A stretch of 64,000 nucleotides of DNA from the NCBI GenBank assembly GCA_022820665.1, contig JAJEFB010000026.1, positions 1 through 64,000 on the forward strand, written 5' to 3'. Made by a program: the position numbers and the translations under genes. This document shows, piece after piece, positions 62,360 to 64,000 of this stretch. The first letter of the stretch is position 1, and the number at the start of each line of letters is the position of its first letter. Source of the DNA: Anaerolineae bacterium (GTDB taxonomy: Bacteria; Chloroflexota; Anaerolineae; Aggregatilineales; Phototrophicaceae). The notes below the pieces were generated by a model that made no database searches, was not told the DNA's origin, and was given only the letters and a program-made list of their open reading frames with translations.

Positions 62360-62383
62360 CAATTTCCGATTTGTGGTTATAGT
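62355..62383 (+). promoter_or_regulatory. Promoter for the LacI-type regulator
   Basis: TTGCAC at 62355-62360, 17 bases, TATAGT at 62378-62383. It faces the sulfatase-side promoter and shares the operator. Confidence 0.6.
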
Positions 62384-62504
62384 CACTGTGATTGCAGCCA
62401 TGGCAGAGGCGAGAAAGCCATGTCGGACGATGTTTGCGCTGACGAAGGCGACGCCCTGGAAATTCATCGACCGGTCTCGCGGGTTGTTTTTGAGGAAGAT
62501 TATT

Positions 62505-63512
62505 TTGGCGACTATTCGTGATGTAGCCAACCGCGCCAACGTGTCGGTGTCCACGGCGTCGCGCATACTGTCAAATTCCACCAAGGAAAAGTACGCCGAC
62601 GAGACCCGCGAGCGGGTGCGCGAGGCGAGTACGGAATTGGGCTATCGTCCGAACTTCGCCGCGCGGGCGCTGGTATCGGGCAAGACGCGCATCATCGCGG
62701 CGGTTTTCCCAAGGTTTTATGATACGCCTTTCACAGCGCTGGCGTCACTGCAGATCTTGTCTGGCATAGAAGCTTATTGCAGCGACGAGGGTTATCATTT
62801 GCTCATTTCGTCGCCGAAGATCGAAAACGGCGTACTGGACCGCAACTTCGCCGATTTGCTTTCCGGCGGTTATCTGGATGGCGTGATTATGGATGGCCAT
62901 TCCGACATTACGCCCATCATGGAGTTTATGTCCGGGTTGGATTTGCCGCTGGTGATCCTGGGCACATATCCTTATCAACATTATCTGCGCAGTGACAACC
63001 TGCTGGGCGGTCGCCTGATGATGGAGCATTTGATCGAATTGGGACATCGTGAGATTGGTCTCATCGCTTTGCGCGCCATTGAAGATCGTATGCTGGGCGT
63101 GCGCCTGACGGCGGAAGACCACGGTCTGGATATTCGCGCGTTGCCTTGTGAATACGGCAACTTCTCCGAAGCTAGCGGCGAAGTGGCTGCGGAGAAGTTG
63201 ATAAGGGACAATCCTGGTCTGACCGCGATGGTCGCATTTAATGATCGGATGGCGATGGGCGCGATACGACGCCTGCACGAACTAGGTTATCAGGTGCCGG
63301 GGCAGATCAGTGTGGTTGGCCACGATGACTTGCCGCGCTCGCGCGATTTCAATCCGCCCCTGACAACAGTCAATCACGATCTTTCGGAATGGGGTGGTTT
63401 GGCGATGAATATGCTGTTAACGCTGATGCATGGCGAATGCCCGGAGCCGATCACGATGGCGCCTCGGTTGGTGGTACGTCAGTCGACCGCTGCCGCGCTA
63501 GGTCAATCGTAG
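62505..63512 (+). CDS. LacI-family transcriptional regulator
   Basis: The TTG at 62505, with GAGGAA seven bases upstream, gives a 335-residue protein beginning MATIRDVANRANVSVSTASRILSNSTKEKYADETRERVREASTELGYRPNFAARALVSGKT, a standard LacI helix-turn-helix and hinge. A periplasmic-binding-protein-like sugar-binding domain follows (LDGVIMDGHSDITPIMEF, REIGLIALRAIEDRMLGV, AMVAFNDRMAMGAIRRLHELGYQVPGQISVVGHDDLP). It most likely represses the neighbouring sugar genes unless its sugar is present. The track start at 62355 is too early. The 115-base leader is unremarkable. Confidence 0.88.
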   Translation: MATIRDVANRANVSVSTASRILSNSTKEKYADETRERVREASTELGYRPNFAARALVSGKTRIIAAVFPRFYDTPFTALASLQILSGIEAYCSDEGYHLLISSPKIENGVLDRNFADLLSGGYLDGVIMDGHSDITPIMEFMSGLDLPLVILGTYPYQHYLRSDNLLGGRLMMEHLIELGHREIGLIALRAIEDRMLGVRLTAEDHGLDIRALPCEYGNFSEASGEVAAEKLIRDNPGLTAMVAFNDRMAMGAIRRLHELGYQVPGQISVVGHDDLPRSRDFNPPLTTVNHDLSEWGGLAMNMLLTLMHGECPEPITMAPRLVVRQSTAAALGQS

Positions 63513-63574
63513 GGAGTAGGAGTATCGCAATGATGCTCTTTAAGAACATTTATCCATATTCAAGGAGCGTTACT

Positions 63575-64000
63575 ATGCTAAGGAAACTTGTACTTTTGTT
63601 TTTGTTGGCGCTGCTGGCAGTGCCAACGCTGGTCGGTTTCGCGCAGGAGCCAGATGGTCTTCCCGTCGATGTCCCGCGTGAAGACCTCTGGGTCTTTGAC
63701 CAGATTTTCCGCTGGGGCACGGTAGGCAACTACAATGTCTGGCGTATCGGCGGTTCGACGCCCTTCCACCATGCCTTGATGCTCGAGACCTTCTGGAATC
63801 GCGATCAGGAAACTGGCGAGTTCATTCACGCGCTGGCGGACGGGGACCCGGTTTACAACGATGACTTCAGCGAAATGTCGGTTAACTTGCGCCAAGGCGT
63901 CATGTGGAGCGATGGCGAAGAATTTGATGCCGATGACGTCGTTTACACGATCGAAACCATCAAAGCCGTGCCGGAACTTGGCCAAGGCGGCTGGCATCCG
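63575..64000 (+). CDS. ABC transporter extracellular solute-binding protein, family 5 (partial)
   Basis: The ATG at 63575, seven bases after AAGGAG, opens a frame that runs to the window edge. It has a signal peptide (MLRKLVLLFLLALLAVPTLVGFAQ) and then text typical of peptide/nickel-type SBPs: ALMLETFWNRDQETGEFIHALADG, FSEMSVNLRQGVMWSDGEEFDADDVVYTIETIKAV (the LR-x-GVxWxDGxxFxAxDVxxT motif). It begins 62 bases after lacI and may be co-transcribed or have its own start. It was missed by the ORF track because it runs off the end. Family 5 members can carry oligosaccharides as well as peptides. Confidence 0.85.
   Translation, partial: MLRKLVLLFLLALLAVPTLVGFAQEPDGLPVDVPREDLWVFDQIFRWGTVGNYNVWRIGGSTPFHHALMLETFWNRDQETGEFIHALADGDPVYNDDFSEMSVNLRQGVMWSDGEEFDADDVVYTIETIKAVPELGQGGWHP

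Overview
The window is a bacterial chromosome segment, most likely from an uncultured Chloroflexota (Anaerolineae-like) bacterium. This is inferred from gene content: an R3H/Ycf45-type ATPase, a BFN nuclease, a DR2241-type CbiX, a dnaB-dnaD-dnaC-like block and sugar ABC transporters. No rRNA or tRNA gene was recognised, so the placement is tentative. The DNA is moderately GC-rich, except for a visibly AT-richer block at about 49.65-53.07 kb.

Layout. 0-6 kb: edge of an ISAs1-type transposase, a GNAT-like protein, the R3H ATPase, a DUF89 protein, a PPOX flavoprotein and dnaN. 6-9.4 kb: a repeat-bearing spacer, a DUF4342 protein, a nucleoside hydrolase and a MalY-type aminotransferase. 9.6-16.5 kb: a six-gene assimilatory sulfate reduction and siroheme operon on the minus strand (cysH, precorrin-2 dehydrogenase, CbiX chelatase, SUMT, ferredoxin-type sulfite reductase, hypothetical). 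Its leader carries two tandem poly-cysteine leader peptides, each followed by its own intrinsic terminator. This is the most striking regulatory system in the window. 16.5-23.6 kb: an SDR dehydrogenase, rho, a three-gene sugar ABC importer and a MITE-like palindromic element. 23.6-33.2 kb: a PfkB kinase, an ECF sigma factor with a probable anti-sigma partner, an HTH_42 protein, hisZ-hisG, a DUF1932 dehydrogenase, a HAD phosphatase, a divergent ketol-acid reductoisomerase-like protein and a GNAT. 33.2-37.3 kb: replication genes dnaB, dnaD-like and a double-AAA+ DnaC-like loader, then the BFN nuclease. 38-47 kb: a lipoprotein, an EcsC-like protein, a TIR-domain protein, an acyl-CoA dehydrogenase, a second nucleoside hydrolase, a LysM protein and glnS. 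47.4-49.6 kb: a CopC-CopD fusion whose cytochrome c-like tail has lost its heme ligands. 49.65-53.07 kb: a two-gene GHKL ATPase plus SF2 helicase cassette, a candidate defence system. 53-64 kb: a rhamnose/sulfo-sugar catabolic run (RhaD-SDR fusion, RhaA, sugar isomerase, two Gfo/Idh oxidoreductases, a sulfotransferase, and a sulfatase-fold enzyme with Thr at the nucleophile position). Divergent from it are a LacI regulator and the start of an ABC solute-binding protein. One palindrome overlaps both divergent promoters.

Genes working together. The cys operon reduces activated sulfate to sulfide and makes its own siroheme, and its leader would sense charged tRNA-Cys twice. dnaB/dnaD/dnaC-like form a helicase-loading block. 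The LacI-controlled region joins uptake, desulfation or dephosphorylation, oxidation and isomerisation, and rhamnulose-phosphate cleavage. Several dispersed palindromic repeats (GGGCGACC..GGTCGCCC) and a second repeat family (GCGTAGACACTGACCG) sit only in spacers.
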